Below are positions 21,823 to 33,776 of a stretch of 64,000 nt of DNA, piece by piece. This stretch comes from Aquila chrysaetos chrysaetos (taxonomy: Eukaryota; Chordata; Aves; Accipitriformes; Accipitridae). How positions within the stretch are numbered: the first letter of the stretch is position 1; the number at the start of each line of letters is the position of its first letter. The DNA lies in NCBI RefSeq assembly GCF_900496995.4, contig NC_044019.1, forward strand, positions 7,227,501-7,291,500, in the 5' to 3' direction. The notes beneath the pieces are model-generated. The model ran no database searches and had not been told where the DNA came from. It saw nothing but the letters and a program-made list of their open reading frames with translations. The position numbers and the translations under genes were made by a program.

Positions 21823-22418
21823 TGTCCTGGTTTTGACTGGGATAGAGTTAATTTTCTTCTTAGTAGCTGGTACAGTGTGTTTTGGATTTAGTGTGAGAAT
21901 AATGTTGATAACACACTGATGTTTTAGTTGTTGCTAAGTAGTGCTTATCCTAAGTTAAGGATTTTTCAGTTTCCCATGCTCTGCCAGCAAGCAGGTGTAC
22001 AAGAAGCTGGGAGGGAGCATGGCCAGGACAGCTGACCCAAAAGTGGCCAAAGGGATATTCCATACCAGAGAATGTCGTGCTCAGTATATAAACTGGGGTG
22101 AGTTGGCTGGGGTGGGGGTGGATCACTGCTCAGGCGTTGGTCACTGGTGGTGAGCAATTGCATTGTGCATCCCTTGTCTCCTCTTGGGTCTAATTTCTCT
22201 CTTTTTGTTCTATTCTTTTTCATTACAATTATTATTATTGCTATTATATTTGTATTATTACTATTGTTATTATTTTATTTTAGTTATTAAACTGTTCGTA
22301 ACTCAACCCATGAGTTTTACTTTTCTTCCCCATTCTCCTCCCCATCGCACTGGGAGCTGGGAGGAATGAGCAGGTGGCTGCGTGGTGCTTAGTTTCTGGC
22401 TGGGATTAAACCACGACA
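21823..22418 (+). mobile_element. Solo LTR of an endogenous retrovirus (ERVL-like)
   Basis: The element is 596 bp, starts TGTCCTGGTT and ends ACCACGACA, with the 5'-TG...CA-3' termini of LTRs. It is flanked by a perfect 5-bp direct repeat TTGCT (21818-21822 and 22419-22423). It has an internal TATATAA box (22085-22091) and an ATTAAA poly(A) signal (22286-22291) after an ATT-rich stretch. No internal retroviral sequence adjoins it, so it is a solo LTR left by recombination. It matches a high-copy LTR I recognise from neoavian birds. The 5-bp duplication fits ERVL-class integration. Confidence 0.88.
22225..22290 (+). repeat. ATT/TTA-rich microsatellite inside the LTR
   Basis: An imperfect run of ATT and TATT units (attattattattgctatta...) lies just 5' of the LTR poly(A) signal. 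Related LTR copies carry a similar variable tract here, so it is probably an expanded part of the LTR rather than a separate repeat. Confidence 0.6.
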
Positions 22419-23404
22419 TTGCTGTTATGACTATGCCATGATTATGTCCATTTTTTTTCTTTCACCTTTTCCTCTCTGCTCTTCCTTGCTCTTCTATTTT
22501 GCTTTCCACAGTAGGTGAGTTTTTAGGTTTAAGTAAAAAAAGAGGACATCAGGGCAAGAAAAGGGATGGGTGAGAGATGTCAAGACATGAGATGTTGAGC
22601 AATGAATGAGAGAGAAGCAGCATGAAAGGGCAGCTCAATGTCGGCTCATGCTTATGGGGTAAGCAATGAAATGAATTTATCAGTGTCTACATCCATATTG
22701 CTAAGGGCACCCACCTCACAGGCAGATTCTCATCTCCTGGCCCAGTGGGAATGAGCAGCTCATGTCCCACTGCTCAGAGGGGTTCCTCCAGGGTCCAAAC
22801 AGCTCTCAGCATGGCTCTTTTCTGAGCTTTTTTTGAAATATTATTGGTTTTGTAGTGGTTTCTCAGGTCACAATGATGGATTTGTCACAGCGTGATGTTT
22901 CTGTAGCCCAATGCTGAGGACATGTGCTGTGTGTTTTAAAACCCAGTGGGAGGGTATGGGGGAGAGCTTGTAGGCACCCAGTCTGCTGGGAGAGATTGGG
23001 ATGGAGAACAGCTTGATCCATGCTGCCTGCGGGGGGCCGTCCCTGGAGCACATTGCCCCCAGAACCACATCTACTTTGCTTCAGAGAGGGTGAACTGATG
23101 CATCTGACAGCACAGACATAGCTGGTATAAACCAGCTGAATACGGCACTGGAGGGATGCTCTGAGGAAGAGCCATGTAAGCAGGAGTCCCCTGAGCAGCC
23201 TGGAGAAGGTGACAACAAGTCTGCCAGTAGCCGTGCCTAGCTCTGGGTGGTGTGTTGTACGCGGGAGCCTGCTCAGTGGAAAGGGACCTTACGCCACAGC
23301 TGCAATAACCTCTCTGGGCTGTGAACAGGAGACTTGGAAACATGGGCTTCTCACAGAGATGTCTGAAGGAGACTTGACCAAAGTCTCCTTGAAGTAAAGA
23401 TTTA

Positions 23405-23545
23405 TGACAAGTGTTGGATCCAGCACAGGGCACTGAAAGGAGCCATGGCAGGGAAACAGGGGCAATTCCCCAGCCTGGGCTAGACAAGGTGTCAAACCAG
23501 ATGGTTCAAATGGGTCCTTCCAACCTCATAGTCTCTCAGGTGTCA
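23405..23545 (+). repeat. Possible CR1 3' end fragment
   Basis: The end of this stretch (accagatggttc...gggtccttccaacctcat) resembles the CR1 3' wording 'gatggtctt...ggtcccttccaacc'. The upstream part is not convincing and no terminal octamer repeats (ATTCTATG) follow. Confidence 0.35.
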
Positions 23546-24347
23546 CTGCAAAGGCAGACAAGAATGGAGGAGAAATTTTGGAGACGATGGAGTGAATTGG
23601 CAAGCAATCATCCCTCTTGGCTCTTGGGGGGCATAAGTGAGAAGTCAGCACATGGGGACTGCAGGGGTTGGGGAGAGGTTTCAAGGAGCAGCTGCAGAGC
23701 CAGGACTGTCACTGCAAAGTTTTATCCAATTTTCTTGGGAAAACTGACCAAAACACAGCCCTTGACAGCCTTAAAGAGTAGCTATGGGTTTTTGCTTCCT
23801 CAGTCATCATCTTCCTCACAGCATCGCAGGACAGGGAGCTGCAGGCATTCCCCCCATGGACCCTTTGGACAGGATGCTGCTGCCTTATTGGGGGAACAGC
23901 TGATGCTTCATGATGTCTGAATGTTTTATTTTAAGAAGAGACATTAATTTTTCTTAACTTCTGGAAAAACAACTAGAAGACTTGGGCCTTTTGTGAAAAT
24001 TATTGTAGGTAGAGCTCTCAGCTCACACCTGGAACTGTCTCCAGGCCCAGTGTTTGGAAGCTGATGAGTCTGGATACCTTCATGTCTGTTCTCACTGCCA
24101 GGCAAGAGACTGGGGACATTTTTCTGTGTGTTGTGTGTACTTGGCATGTGCAGGGCACAGAAATATTTGCACACACATGCTCAAGAGATTGGGTGCAGAG
24201 ATGCAAAAAAGGAACAGGTCCAAGCTCTAAACACAACTCCCCCCTCCGCCAATACACTTTCAGCATAAACACGCAAAATTTAAATTGTAGCATCAGCACT
24301 CTTCCTAGAGAATCTCAGTTTGTGCACAGCTGTTTCCAGTTCTAAGT

Positions 24348-24379
24348 GCTCAGAAAGACCTTCTAAGGTCTTTCTGAGC
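24348..24379. repeat. Perfect 15-bp inverted repeat with 2-bp spacer
   Basis: The left arm GCTCAGAAAGACCTT (24348-24362) and right arm AAGGTCTTTCTGAGC (24365-24379) are exact reverse complements separated by CT. There is no T-rich tail or poly(A) context that makes it a terminator. It does not lie in a recognised repeat. Confidence 0.9.
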
Positions 24380-27300
24380 CAGAGCAATCTTCCACTCCCT
24401 CTCTTATCACTAGCTAATACCAATGGTGCAGGAGACCACAGAAAAGTAGCACAAACAGCAAACTAGTTTGATGGCTACCTACCCTTCACTGAGCATCTGC
24501 ATGGAGTTGCACAAATTCCCTTGTACAGAGGAACTGAGGCATCTGAAGGTGCATACAAGAGAAAAAGCAGGCAAAGAGCCAGAGAATGGAGAGTCTCAGA
24601 GGTGGGGCTGGGAACCTTGCACTGGCTGTGGAGCAAAGTGGAAGTCACCATGGATCCCTGCAACATGTAGACCTGGGGAAGGCTCCCACCAGACCTTGCT
24701 TTGAAGATGTTGGTGGGCACGCTGGTGTGCTCTGACCATGCCATTTCCTTGTAAAAAGAGGATCCAAAGTGACTAAGGCTGTTACCCCTTTGCACCATCC
24801 TCTTTTCGCCTTTCTCCTCAGCTATACCTTAAGTTGCTTTTGCAAACTTACATCATTTTGGCTTCTGGGAGATGAACTGGAGGGCTGTGTTGGAGTGCAA
24901 TTGGAGAGTATGTGGGGACATGATTCCATGGCACACAGGCATAAAGCTTGATGAAAGGTATGGAAATTGGGAAAAAAATGAAGTGCAGTCTACTTAAGGA
25001 TACTGCAAAAGTTTTAGGTACTAAGAAGTATACAGTTCAGCTACTATTTTATTGGTCATATCCCTAGAGAGGTTAGTAGAGTACTTTTTCACTAAGCTCA
25101 GAAATTTAAAGGATCACAGATCTGGATGAAAATTACTTCAGTATAACACTGACTTCAACATCTGGCTGTATAGAAGAATGTCAGTGTGGGTCTTTTTTAA
25201 TTGCTTTTTTGATGTTGAGCCAGCAAATGTCATGTTTGAAGTGTGCTTTTCAACAGAGGATCTAGGTGCATACTTTAATCTTTATGAAAAGAATGGAGTC
25301 TCACATCACACCATGACTCTAGGAGTTGGGGATTTAAGGAAGATGTCAAATACAAGTTGTAACACCGATTGCTACATCTTGGTCTTGGGGACGGGTACCA
25401 CTTTCCAGTCAGAAACCCGGAGCCTTAGTTCAACTGGGCAGCTATTTGTATACATCTTGAAAAGAAACACACTTTTCTCCCTTGTGAAGACCTTCAGCCT
25501 TGGATGTGTGTTCTGATGTGCTGGATGCCCAATGCCCCACTGCCTGAACTGTGATTGATCTGCCCTCTCAGATCAGGGGTAGCACAGAGTGGGAGAGTGT
25601 GGGCAAGTTGGAACAACACCTCCACATCTGATGCTTTCTTCAAGGGCTGCTCTCTCTGTGTCACCTTTGAATTTTAGCCAATTAGCCTCTAGAGTGTGAT
25701 TTAAATATTGTTGCTAATGTTAATGCAGGGTGTGCATGTTTTGATATTTACAGGTTGCCTGCAGGCTGGGAATAACACTTGCCATCCAGAGAGGAGGAGG
25801 AGCAGCAGGGCCTGTGGACCTGGCAATGAAGGTTTGCTACCCATCAGAGATGTCCAGTCCTCCTTGAGATCCTGCTTATAGCACTTAATCGCCTGAGTTA
25901 ATAACTCTGTAGCTCTCTTTCTGCAGAACCCCTTGATAATGGGTGGCAGCACAGAACATCATCTCATACGCTCTGGTGTGTACTTCAAACCTGCCCCGAG
26001 GTAGCCTCTGCTAGGGAAAGAGAGCAAGACAGGACCTGTTGGTCCCAGTGTCCTCTGCTGCCCTGGTCTTAGAAGAAGCCATGCATGCCTGGCATCAGGA
26101 AGATGATTTCTTTAGATCATTTCACACTGTGCAGCTCTCAGTCAAAGGTTTAAATGAACGTCTATACCCAGCATATGGAAAAAGCCTTCCATAGCTTGAG
26201 TGGGGTGAGAGGGGCAATGATGGTGGAGTCTGTAGCATATGCAGGGTGAATTACCCGATTTGTCTGTGGGTCTTGGCAGTGGTCTAGCAGAAGTCATTGG
26301 TTATTGTGAGGTTCAGTTCTGCACTGCCTAAACAGGGGTGGAAATCCTGAGCCCTGTTTGGCACCTTGGTCCCTGACTCAGTGAAGTGGAGAGAGGCACC
26401 TTGGATGGGACTGATGACGTTCAGTACCTGGGTGCAGAGCCCGGTCTGTAGGAGATGCCCAGGTGCGGACAGTGTGAGTGTTCTGCACGAGCCAAGTTCA
26501 GGGCTGCTTGGAAATGCCACTGGGAGGTGGACTTTGACCCTGAAATGGCTGTCTGTGATTCTTTGCCCAGCCTGCACCTTTCTCTGCTGAAGTGGGCTCC
26601 TCCTTGTGTCTCCCCCAGCAGCACAAGACCCTGACTGACTGGAGAAGCTGGGTGCCCTAAACCTCCAGACACTCCTCTACTCAAAGGTGTTTAAACCTGC
26701 CTCTCCAAAGGGCCTGACCATCAGTCTGGGAAATTTTCTAGGTGGAAGGGTTTTGCACCTCCCCTGTGAAGCTGGGACTCTGCTAGGATTTGAGTACTGA
26801 GCGGTCCCACTCCCAAGGTCAGTGCTGTAATGACTGCAGCTTGCCACAGACTGGAGAACCAGGGACAGAGTTGCCTGTTTTCTGCACCCCAAATGGCTTT
26901 CATTTGTGAAGACATAGGAATAGTGTTGATCATAGGCAGAAGGTGTGTAGGGAGACTTCTACCTGAAACCTTTGTCCTCTAGGATATCTCAAGGGCCTAA
27001 GATCAAGCAAAGCCTTCCCAGATCACATTCCATATTTCCCTACCTATTACTACCCGTTAGGTCTTGCCCATCAACACTTGCATAACCTTCTAGATTTCAC
27101 TTGTCTTTACCTAGGAGAAAGAGGCTGTTAAAAGCTTGGTTGGACAAACTACATCAGACAGCCTTCTCTTCAGCCTCACAGACAGATCCATCAGCTGTTT
27201 TGTGCTCAGCTTCCTCTTGTGTCCATGTCTTCAGAGGCAGAAGAGGGATGCTGTTGCTGGCAGCATGGGGAAGCCTAGTGCTGCTGTGCTGGAGGCAATT

Positions 27301-28727
27301 CTGAAACTGATAGGACAGTTTGAAACTGTGTTTTCCTTATGACTGTAATCAGTCAGTAATTAAGTGACAGTCAGCAGCGTATCCTTCTGTTGACCTACCT
27401 ATGACACTGATTTAGAAAATTGTCTGATATTTCAAGAAGTAATTCTGAAAGTAGGGGATGTTCCCTTGAAACACTCAAAGGGAATTTATTATGGTTTCTC
27501 GTCAGTCAAGCATTGTAACTCTTGTCCTGCTTTGAGACTGTGAATGATTAACTCAGTTTGCGTAGCATGAATGAATTTCACGCATTTTTTTAACTACATT
27601 TGTTACATGAAAAGCTAGGCACCTGCTTCTTAGAGTGTAGCCACCTGCTAGTGCTAACAGCAAGCTGAATTGGACCTTTAACTCAACTAGATAAGCCTTG
27701 GCTTCTTAGCTTTTGCATTTATTGCAGAATATCATTTGCAAGCAGTAATGAACTAGTCATGGTGGAAAGCAGAGCTCTGACACCTTCGAGTCCTGGTCAC
27801 TGACATCTGCAGCATGCAGACCAGGCATTCTTCACAAATGAAAAAGCACTTTAATTTCACTTGAAAAGTTTCAAATGTGTTTAACGAGTCTTTCTTTTAC
27901 TGTCTTAAAACCTGTGCCATCACCAGGAAAGGAGCCATCAGAGACTGTTCCCTCTAATGCTCTTTGTGGCTTGACTTACTCTGAAGTAACGTTGAAACAC
28001 CATGTTTTTTTCTATATGGCTGTTTTGTAAGTGATACTTGGAGATCTAACTATTCTGGGTCTAGTACTTTCACTCTAACTTATACAGTCTCATAAAAACA
28101 TACATATAAAACATAGACTCCTGATATATGGATTATCCCAGTGGCAAGACAAGTGCATTTATTCTGTCCTGTCCACTTTTTGTACTGGTTTATGCCCATG
28201 TGATTTAGAGGAAAGTTCACTGAAGCATTTTAAGGCAGTTTCAAGTGTAGACAATGATTTTTATTTTTTTTTGTAATATACTGCTTGGCAAGAACGTTTG
28301 GCCATGTTAATATGTGTATGATGGTGATAGAGGAAGAATGGAAAACAGAAGAAAATTTAACAGAGAATTTAAACCTCTTTAAAAGGCTATAGCAGCTTTC
28401 TGCATAGATCAGAACATCATTGTTTGACTGTCCCATGTCTCCACAGTGTGTGCCTGAAGTGAAGAGCAAGTGGTTCAGAAGCAGCAGTGTTTACATGAAA
28501 TGAGTGCTTGAGACACTTTGGGCTTCAACCCTACTCTCTACAGAGCCTCTTGCCATTCTGCCAGCCCAAGAAATGGGTAAAAATGGAGTAACTTCTACAG
28601 GGAGCAGCTAATCAGAGGCATCTGCTTGCAGGACAAGGAAAATGTTCCTGATGATCCCCAGCTGTGTTCTTGGTCTCACATGAAACCATGCTCTTACATC
28701 AAGAATACCAGATCTGCCTTGGAAGGC

Positions 28728-28770
28728 AGGGGGTGGGGGGGGGGTGGTGGTGGTGCTGGTGGTGGTGAGG
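28728..28770 (+). repeat. G-run and (TGG)n simple repeat
   Basis: A run of ten G (28735-28744) leads into TGG units with one TGC interruption. The G-tracts could form a quadruplex on the + strand. Confidence 0.85.
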
Positions 28771-30366
28771 TTGCAAGGACATAAGAAATGCATTCCCAGT
28801 ACATAGGTTTGTGGGATACTGAGCTTTAATCCTTCCCCAGAGTCAGGATGGAAATGTGTTAGTTGTGGAATTAAGAGTAAAATGCCAAGATTCTGGGTAA
28901 TCCATTTGGAGAAGAGGAGGGATCTGAAGAGACCACTGTGGTAATATATTATTTTAATTGGGCAACTACCTGAAACCTGCTGAAGTCTGAGATCTAAGGA
29001 GCAGTCCATACAGTGCTGAGGTTGCTGCCTGAGGCCAGAAAGTTGGTTTGAGGTTAAAAAAAAAAAGTACAGCTGTAATTTTGGAGCAGACCCACTTCAG
29101 TGGCAAGGTTTGTTTGTAGGAAGGAAACAAGCCCAGCTTTGGAAAAAGGAGTTTTCTCTTTGATACCCCAAGAACTGAAGAGTTGACTTGGTGCCATGAG
29201 TAGGTCCTTGAACACAGAGATGTTTTACAAGAACAGCTTTTTGCCCTTGTTGACAAAACATACTGGCATTCTGTCTTTGGTTTGCATGTTTTAAGACAGG
29301 GTGGAGATACATAATCCCTCCTGGAGGAAATGGGTTTTCTTGCTTTGTCTCTGGTAAAACAGTGGTTCTGATTTAATCTCATGCTTCAGGGATGATCTGT
29401 AACTTGACTTTTGCTTGTGGGTTATGAATTCTGTTTTACCCCCTCTAAAGCATCCCAGATGAGGTAGGATTTTGTATGAAGATGGGACAGAGACCCTCCA
29501 GCACCTCCTTACATGCACAGGGCCCCACGTTATCACCAGGTTTTGGGTAAGAAAACTTTTCTAAGATTAAATTGGCAGGTTCACAGCTTTCCTTCACTTA
29601 TTCTGAAACATAAGAACACACATCAGTTTCTGGGATTGTCGTTCACCCAAGCTATGTCCTGCTGTCAAGAGGCTTCAGGATCTGGCCCTTAGTCTTCTTA
29701 GTCTTTTCTGGGTCAGACAGTCAGACATGCTCAGCACAGATATCTGCCTAGCTGGAGTCTTTGGGTTTGCTAGGTGTTCTTATTTAGGAAATGTTGATTT
29801 AACCCTCTCAGGAATTAGCATTACTCAGGGCAGTGCTGCTTTGAAGTGGTTACCAGCCTAGTTAGAAGTAAGTGCTGGGTGTGGTATGTATCTGCAAGGC
29901 AATGGTGTCATTCTGTTTCCTGGGGACTGAACCTTTAATAAGGGGAGTTTCCCTTGTTGCAGGGGGCAGGTGTGAGGCAGCTGCTGTTTTGGGCAGCCAA
30001 GTGAGACGCAGAGTTTTGAGAACATGGTAAAATACCGCCTTCTGTTAAGGCCACTTCACACTTATTCACTGGCATAAAGCTAGAGGGACCCCTGCAACTC
30101 AGTAGGAGAGAACACGGTTGAGTGATTTCAGCAGAAGTTTCTTGTTACTATTTAGTACTGAATTGTACTTGCACAACCATCTCTGGTTCCTGTTTGTAAG
30201 TGGTCTGCAATGATGCTCACCTGTACCTCTAGGGTCTACAAGGGTCCTGTGATGTTAGATAAACACTTCATATGTGATGCTGAAAAGTGCACCAATGGAT
30301 TGTGTATAGAGATATGCCTAAGTCCACGGATCAGGGTTTGCGCTGGGAACATAGAAATATTCCCGA

Positions 30367-30391
30367 TTTTTTTTTTTTTTTTTTTTTTTTT
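30367..30391 (+). repeat. Poly(T) tract of 25
   Basis: A long homopolymer with no target duplication or retrogene beside it that I can see. Likely simple sequence, with length prone to sequencing error. Confidence 0.85.
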
Positions 30392-32483
30392 AACCTTGCC
30401 CCACCAGTACAGTATTTGGTAAAACAGCTGCCACCAGAGGTAGAGCTCCAGCTCATCCCTGTTGCAAAATACCATGCTGGTAATGTCTAAGAGATGCTCT
30501 CAGTCTGTTCTGGAGGGGGTGCTTACTCATTTTCTTGAGTGCAAAGTTGGTCCCTGGGCATTTGTGTTGGCAGCAATGCTGTAACACCTTGCCTTTTGGC
30601 ATTAGTTATGTAAGGATCTAAATATGCTGGAGTGACTCACTTCACTGTCTGAACAGAGCTGTTCAAACAAGAATAATGCAGTGAGTTACCCCAGTGATGG
30701 GTGCAGAGGAATCCCAGGAGACACGTGTCCCAGCAGCACCCCCTTGGTGGCTGCTTCTGTTGAAGACTCATTTACTCTGTGTGGGACTCTCCTTTCCTTT
30801 TCTTCCCCACTGCAGTCTGTCAAATGATGTTAGACCTCCTCCAAAGCTTATCAGTCACGCCACTGAATTCTCTAGCAGTCAGGCTGGGTCTTTACTGGGG
30901 GATATCCCAAGCCCTCTCTTGATTCTAGGAAACCTGCATCCCATCTCCCGTTGTTTTATTTGCTCCCTTTCCATTTTCCTGCTCTCTTTCTAAAGAACGC
31001 TTCAATCCAGAAGCATCTGCAATTAAGGGAGGCTGGATCCAGGTTATTTTGCTTCGTTGCTGTGTGCACAATCTCTTACTATAGTCACCTGTGAACACTG
31101 TGGTGCTTAACTCTTCTATCCTTCTCCACTCAACCTAGTCCTTGCCTGATCTGTGTCAGAGGGGCTTGTGCCCTTCTGTGAAGGAGACTCAGTAAGTACC
31201 TCATATCTTTCATGAACTATTTTTTCTGATTTTTGCCCATACCTTAGTACTCCATCAGATCCAAGATAGGTCTCTACCAAAGAGGCAAATTTGTACCTCC
31301 TGTGACTTTTGTGGGCAATAGCTATTTCTCATTATGCTACTGCATAAGCTTTGTACCACTGTGTCAAAAAGAGTGTAATTTTCCCATAAATGATGAAGAT
31401 TCATAATAGTATCAATACTGGACTTGCCCTAAAGTTTTCAGCTCATTGTACTTCACAAACGTGAACGCCAGTCCTGCCATCTTCACAAACAGAAATAAGT
31501 TAGGGAGCAGGATTGGTCCCTGTTACTGACATTCTTCCTTTCTGAGTGCAATTTTTGCTGAGTGTCTAGATACCCATTCCAACAAATTGGGTGGGGAGAC
31601 ACCTCAGCTTACACACCATGGATCCAGGAGGTGGAAAGGCTTCTGTGCTTCAGCTAGCTTGAAATGGGTGTGACACTGCAGGTGAGAAGCCTCAGCTCCA
31701 GAGGGAGCTCCAAACTCTACCTGTTGGTTTGATAGAGGCAAATGTCCATGGTCTTCTCAGCATCTGTGTGCTGGATAGGAGACAGCCAGTTGTCCACTCT
31801 CTGTGTTATTCCCTCTTGGCTGGTATCGCAACATGAGGAGGTCCCAGTCCCAGTCCCTAGCTGTTCTCCTCCAGCGAGTCTGTGACAGCGGTGCCTAACG
31901 CAGTACAGGGATTTCCATTCCTGGGGGCAACTTCTGTTTCTCAGTTAATGATCTCCAACCTCTTCTGTGTGTCGAAGGGCTACTGAATTGGTCCTGGATA
32001 GAGGGACCCCAACAGAGATTTTAGTCTACTGATTCCAAGCTTGATTTTCTTTCTGATCCTTAGAAGTAGTCAGTCAAACCTAGAGTAAAATCCATGTTAA
32101 AAGTGCAGGCATGGAGCACAAGGCTTCACTCACCATTTCTGGACACAGGGACATTGAATCTAAGGTGCAGGTGTTTTACACAACAGTTCAAATATCCCTA
32201 ATTCTAGTGGTTTCAATAGATGAGTGCCTACATAGCACAACATAAGCTTCAGCTTTCACAATGCTGAACTGAGCAGTATCCACATATCTTGACATTTGGG
32301 CTGTAGAACTGGAAATTAGTTTTACCTTGTCAGGAAGAAAGCAGAAGCACTGTCTACACTTCAGAGGCACGGTTACTCTCAAGCAAAACATAAAAACCCA
32401 ACCCAACCACCCTACCAAAGTGCTGGTTACAGATTAAAGAAAGAAGGAGGTAGCTTGGAGGAAAGGTCAGGCACTGTGGATTT

Positions 32484-32527
32484 AAAAAAAAAAAAAAAAA
32501 AAAAAAAGGAGGAGGGAAAAAAAAAAA
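32484..32527 (+). repeat. Poly(A) tracts of 24 and 11 with purine spacer
   Basis: A24 (32484-32507), GGAGGAGGG, then A11 (32517-32527), all purines on the + strand. A potential triplex-type mirror tract; no adjoining retrogene recognised. Confidence 0.85.
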
Positions 32528-33144
32528 GAAAATGAAAAACAAATCAAAACATCTAAGACGATAACTTGGAAACTTTCCTGGGAGTGGAGACACTTGAATT
32601 ACCTCAGAACAAAGGCTGTTGACTTTCCTCATAGGGAGAGAAAGTCTTGGTTCTAAAATCCTAAAAGCTTGGTAAATAATTGTTTTCTTCTTTATTGATT
32701 TGTTGGAAGTTTAAAAAAGCTATAATAGACACTTTGGAGTGAAGCAAACATTTAGTTCAGGCAAAATGAATGGATAAAAATTCAAGTTACTTCAACTATT
32801 TTAAAGTATTTTTATTCTTTCTGTAATTTATGCACTAGTCTGCACTGCAAAAAAAGTTTGAAACTGGAGTAATGAAAAACTTTTTTATTCATATTTTGAG
32901 ACTTCTTTCTTCCCACTTCTGTGTAAACAATTTCTGAGGTAAGGATGAAATCACAATTGCTTCTCGGAGAGCTAGGTCAGTGGGCTTATGGCCACCCAAT
33001 GATGTAACAGGAAGTCTTGACACAGAAGTCACTGGGTAAAGTCTGCTTGCTCTTGTGCAGGACCTGAGAGCAGGGCGTCAAAACACTCCCTCTGGATTTT
33101 AAAATGGTGGCTCCATTAGTAAATCTCACAAATTTACGTATGGC

Positions 33145-33199
33145 ATGCAAATAAAGGAGAGGTATGAATAATTGTTCAAGCCATGAATAATGGCTTGAA
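33145..33199. promoter_or_regulatory. Octamer and dyad cluster (possible enhancer)
   Basis: A perfect POU octamer ATGCAAAT (33145-33152) is followed by two ATGAATAAT copies (33164-33172, 33183-33191). A perfect 10-bp dyad, TTCAAGCCAT / ATGGCTTGAA, has a 5-nt loop (33175-33199). The density of motifs suggests a regulatory element; function is inference. Confidence 0.3.
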
Positions 33200-33755
33200 A
33201 CTACTGTCTGAGGGTGGATGTTCAGGTCACTCAGAGTCCTTAGAAGGATGATCATTTAAGGAGACTGTTGAAGGCAATTCAGAACACAGTTCACAAGCTT
33301 GGTCCTGTGAACACTTTTGGACAAGGCAGATGCACTGGGAGGAGGAGCAGCAACTGGACCTAAAGAAGGGACGTGATGGAGACTTCTACTACCATGGGGA
33401 TAGGCATGACTAGGAAGGTAGAGCAGGATTTCATTTGGGCAGATCCTGAAGAAGCACATGGATATTGCATCTTACAGGGCGGACAAAGGATGGCAGAAGA
33501 GAGGCTGACCCTATTGCCATGTAGATAGGCATCTAATGTAGAGAGAAGGTTTCTGAATCCTCTGGGTGAGGGGAAGCTTTGGGTTAAAGAGAGGTGTACA
33601 AAGGAGGGCCAGGTTTTGTTGAAGGTAAAAGTAGCACCTGGTCAGTGGGCTCTGGTCTTTGCTTAAGTAATTCAAGGAGGCACATAACAGCTCCTTCTAA
33701 ATCATTATGCACTAACACAAACCCTGGTCCCCTTTATGCCCCCAAAGTGTAAGGT

Positions 33756-33776
33756 AAAAAAAAAAAAAAAAAAAAA
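33756..33776 (+). repeat. Poly(A) tract of 21
   Basis: A homopolymer run after AAAGTGTAAGGT. There is no AATAAA immediately upstream, so a processed retrocopy tail is not supported. Confidence 0.85.

Noticed and set aside
32484..33776. Poly(A) tracts as tails of processed retrocopies
   Set aside because: No AATAAA just upstream, no intronless gene-like sequence adjoining and no flanking target duplications.
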